NCBI GenBank assembly: GCA_964017195.1
Contig: OZ024898.1
Coordinates: 16,072,975 to 16,136,974 of the forward strand
Length of the DNA stretch: 64,000 nucleotides
Source: Siderastrea radians
Lineage: Eukaryota; Cnidaria; Anthozoa; Scleractinia; Rhizangiidae
Direction of reading: 5' to 3'
Both the position numbers and the translations under genes were made by a program. The notes beneath the pieces were generated by a model. That model made no database searches and was not told where the DNA came from. It saw only the letters and a program-made list of their open reading frames with translations. This document shows positions 61,460 to 64,000 of the stretch, one piece after another (within the stretch, counting starts at the first letter, position 1; every line of letters starts with the position of its first letter).

Positions 61460-62664
61460 TTATCTTTTCTTGAGTACTCTTTTAGGTTGCCTTTGTTTTC
61501 GTTTGCTTTTCTTTTTCACTTCCTTTCCTTGACGAGCCTGAGCAGGCAAACTTGCCCATCTGTTTCCATAAGGAGTCCTACTTGGTTTGTCCAGTTCCAG
61601 AGCAAAACCTGTCGCGGTTAGATAGTCGCATCCTTTGATGTCCATTACCAGCTTGGTTATGGCTTCGTGCAATAGGACGTGGCTGACATATGTGAGGTGG
61701 CCCGGTATGTTTGAGGGTAGTTCGTAGTCGTACACCGGCGTTGTGGGAAAGAACGGCACAAATTCTATTTTCTCACCAGGAGAGCGTTTCCTCGGTTTTG
61801 GTTGGAACAGGTCATGGGTGGCGTTCATAATGGCTTCTATAACCGGATAAGGAAAACATGCCATCCCCAGAAGCACCGTTTCCAGCTTTTTAAAAGAGTC
61901 GAGATATCCATTGAAAAGCATGTAAGCTTGGTGTCGCTCTAAATGCGGTGGAGGCAAGGCTTCTGAAAATGGGGTGATTGCTATTGAATTGAGGTAATCC
62001 CTCACTCCTGCCACTCTACGTTTAGCTTCTTCAGCGGACAATTCATAGCGATATGTCCTTTGAACTTCAGGTTCCGATGGTTTTCTCCTCTTCCTCTTTC
62101 ATCACTTTCTCAATTTTGTCTAGTTCCTCGCACAAAAGGCTCACTTTTTCTAATGCCACGTCAATAGGCTCTTTAGCATCCCCAGACGTACGGCACTGGT
62201 CTTGTTTATCTTTTGCCACCAATGGAAAATCTGCATTTGGCATTTCCACTGCAATGACATGACAAATACATGTTAAAAATTAATGATTCAGCTTCATCTC
62301 CGTGTCTAACGTTAGCATGACACTTACTGAATGCAACTTTTTAACCCGTGATAACAAACAAAATTTAGCCAGCCAATTTAGACCAGGAATGTGCTTACTG
62401 CCGTCGTACGCTAAAGTTTCAGCCGCATCTGAATCGGTTAAAACCTACTTGATATGTTACACAGCAAGACGCTGTTATACAAACCATTCTCTCCTTGTGG
62501 ACAGGATGGAACTGCTCCCACGAAAAGTGCCATCGTCGCCGGCCTAAAACAACACAGAAGGCCGTGTGAATAGTCACTCATTTCTTAACCTTTTGGATGA
62601 CTTACATCAGTTTCTGTTGCAAAATCTCATACGCCAATTGGTATCGCAGCTCGGGAATATCCAC
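61460..62664 (-). CDS. Uncharacterised gene, three exons, apparent frameshift
   Basis: Minus-strand exons 62664-62606 (TACAG/GTAAGT), 62543-62449 (TTTTAG/GTAGGT) and 62248-61460 (TTGCAG/stop) fit in phase. They encode VDIPELRYQLAYEILQQKL, then PATMALFVGAVPSCPQGENG, then EMPNADFPLVAKDKQDQC and a Glu/Lys coiled stretch. That frame ends EEEEKTIGT-stop at 62067. A second frame, open from about 62103, continues with RTYRYELSAEEAKRRVAGVR for some 200 residues (HQAYMLFNGYLDSFKKLETV, FVPFFPTTPVYDYELPSNIP) and ends in a very basic tail, KKKSKRKQRQPKRVLKKR. The two frames overlap in a GAAAGAGGAAGAGGAG run. I do not recognise the family. The upstream exons may lie further right. It would be nested, antisense, in the NOX intron. 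Confidence 0.6.
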
Positions 62665-63189
62665 CTGTATAAGAGAAAGAGCCGCTTGTTTACAGAAAGC
62701 ATTGGACACAGGATTGAAGAAACTCTTATTGGTTTGCGAACCATAATCTCAATTGAAATTGTACTGTAATTTCAAAGTTTTTACTTTAAGGCAGCAGAAA
62801 GCATTTTCAGAATTCTCCATTTTATTACATAATACCTCTGCATGGCATGAATTACAATGCGTAACAAATCAATATCTAGGAGTTTCGGCTGTTAGGTACG
62901 ATAACGGTATGTTGATATGATATTCGAAAGCTTTCAGGTTGCCTGAGTTCGGTAACAACTTCTAATGTGAATTCACAATTATAATAACGCAAACAAGAAA
63001 GAGACAATATTTGGTTGATGAGGTAATGTTAACTGCGTTGAGGTCGTTTACTTTGGGGGTGTAGCCTTGCCTTAAAGTAAATCGGAAATTTCATAAAACG
63101 TAACGTTACCTGAGAAAAACAAAATCCCCTTCCGATTTCCTGTGGCACACAATCATGTGAAAAGGCACAGGGGACGGCCTGAGATATCG
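62665..63189. other. Sequence upstream of the minus-strand gene
   Basis: No convincing exon or promoter motif found. Confidence 0.4.
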
Positions 63190-63243
63190 AGAGATGGAAT
63201 AGTACAATAAAGTAGTTTAAGAGATAGTGTCCTCTGTTATAAT

Positions 63244-63311
63244 GAACTTGGCCAATAATAATAATAATAATAATAATAACAATAATAATAATACTAATAA
63301 TAATAACAATC
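63244..63311. repeat. (AAT)n microsatellite
   Basis: Imperfect AAT/AAC triplets, followed by the palindrome GGTCACACGTCGCGTGACC (63314-63332). Confidence 0.9.
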
Positions 63312-63434
63312 AGGTCACACGTCGCGTGACCTGACCAAGTTACTGTGCAACAAGACTCTAGCAGAGTCGAAAGCTTAGAATTCTACTTTCAATACGGGGT
63401 AGCGTGAAAGCCTCCTAACGGCAACCGAAATGAC

Positions 63435-63435
<1 letters not shown>

Positions 63436-63504
<69 letters not shown>

Positions 63505-63505
63505 C
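63436..63505. repeat. (AAT)n microsatellite
   Basis: About 20 ATA/AAT triplets ending in AACAACAAC. Confidence 0.95.
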
Positions 63506-64000
63506 AACAATGGTTTATGTCAAGAGATAGAATATTGGTTAATCTTATTTATAAACAGGGTGTGTCATTTGTTGCCGGGAAAACTCCCCTAAAATAGTTA
63601 TTTAATTTCTAATGTTGTATTGCGTCACAAGGTGTCGACCACGTAAGTAAATCTATGTGAAGTTCGGAACATGTCATCGAGGGAAAACGCGAAACTGCGA
63701 CATGGAGAGAAGGAATACCGAACCAAAGTAGTTTAACAAGAAGTGTCATTTGTTTCCGGGAAAAGAGCCAAAAAATAGTTATTCAATCGGGTATTACGAG
63801 ACAACACGGCGGCCACGAAAGGAAATTCATGTGAAGATGAGAGCACATTATTGCAAGAAATGGTAAAGAAACAAAACTGCGACATTGAGAGATGGAATAC
63901 TGCACAAGAATAGTTTAACACGAAGTGTCATTTGTTACCGGGAAAAGAAACAAAAAATAGTTATTCAATTTTAAAAGTGGTATTGCGTGACAACATCGCC

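Larger units (their letters stand above)
63190..64000. repeat. Satellite array, opposite orientation
   Basis: Reverse-orientation units of the same satellite (ATCGAGAGATGGAATA, AGTAGTTTAA, CCGGGAAAAG, AATAGTTATTCAAT). They recur at about 63190, 63540-63730, 63730-63920 and to the window end. Two AAT microsatellites interrupt the array. Confidence 0.88.

Overview
This window looks like nuclear DNA from an animal, most likely an anthozoan cnidarian such as a stony coral or a relative. It is AT-rich. Its host genes are short exons with GT..AG splice sites in long introns, and between them lie layers of mobile elements. The taxon is an inference from the gene and transposon mix (Penelope-like elements, cnidarian-style LINEs, TTAA-flanked foldback elements), not a direct reading. 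No bacterial-type operons, CRISPR arrays or rRNA genes are visible.

Host genes. (1) A plus-strand mitochondrial carrier (SLC25) gene supplies its last four exons at 2682-7934. (2) A minus-strand nucleoporin gene, NUP42, converges on it and is spread over about 37 kb (48264 down to 11180). Two exons at the 5' end encode tandem CCCH zinc fingers. Internal exons lie at 37665-37565, 16948-16872 and 14507-14430, an FG-repeat exon at 12828-12292, and the FTLGKIP-type C-terminal exon at 11347-11180. (3) The first coding exons of a plus-strand NADPH oxidase (NOX2-like) gene lie at 52010-54366, and the rest is beyond the window. (4) An uncharacterised minus-strand gene lies at 62664-61460, with phase-compatible exons and one apparent frameshift.

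Mobile elements by region. 0-2 kb: a MITE, a Gag-Pol fragment and a truncated Penelope element. 5.8-7.7 kb: a TIR element with nested GCTAGC-centred palindromes, inside an SLC25 intron. 9.6-11.2 kb: a giant inverted repeat whose TTAA end coincides with the NUP42 stop codon. 15-16.7 kb: LINE debris. 19-20.9 kb: a Penelope-like element with inverted arms and a hammerhead ribozyme. 20.9-26.1 kb: two decayed LINEs on the minus strand, one with a chimeric internal duplication. 30-31.4 kb: a LINE interrupted by a palindrome carrying two opposed hammerhead motifs. 32.5-34.3 kb: nested MITEs. 34.0-37.0 kb: three tandem copies of a roughly 1.1-kb unit, each with an 11-bp G-rich array. 39.9-44.3 kb: a 4.4-kb element with a 10-bp target duplication and CCATGG-rich ends, containing a dead pogo transposon. 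55-61 kb and 63-64 kb: a satellite of about 175-190 bp in opposite orientations around gene 4, interrupted by TTAA elements and MITEs.

Functionally, the genes serve mitochondrial transport, mRNA export at the nuclear pore and superoxide production; nothing suggests that they work as one system. The most notable features are the self-cleaving-ribozyme Penelope elements, the TTAA-targeting element family, and the ways these insertions have shaped NUP42.
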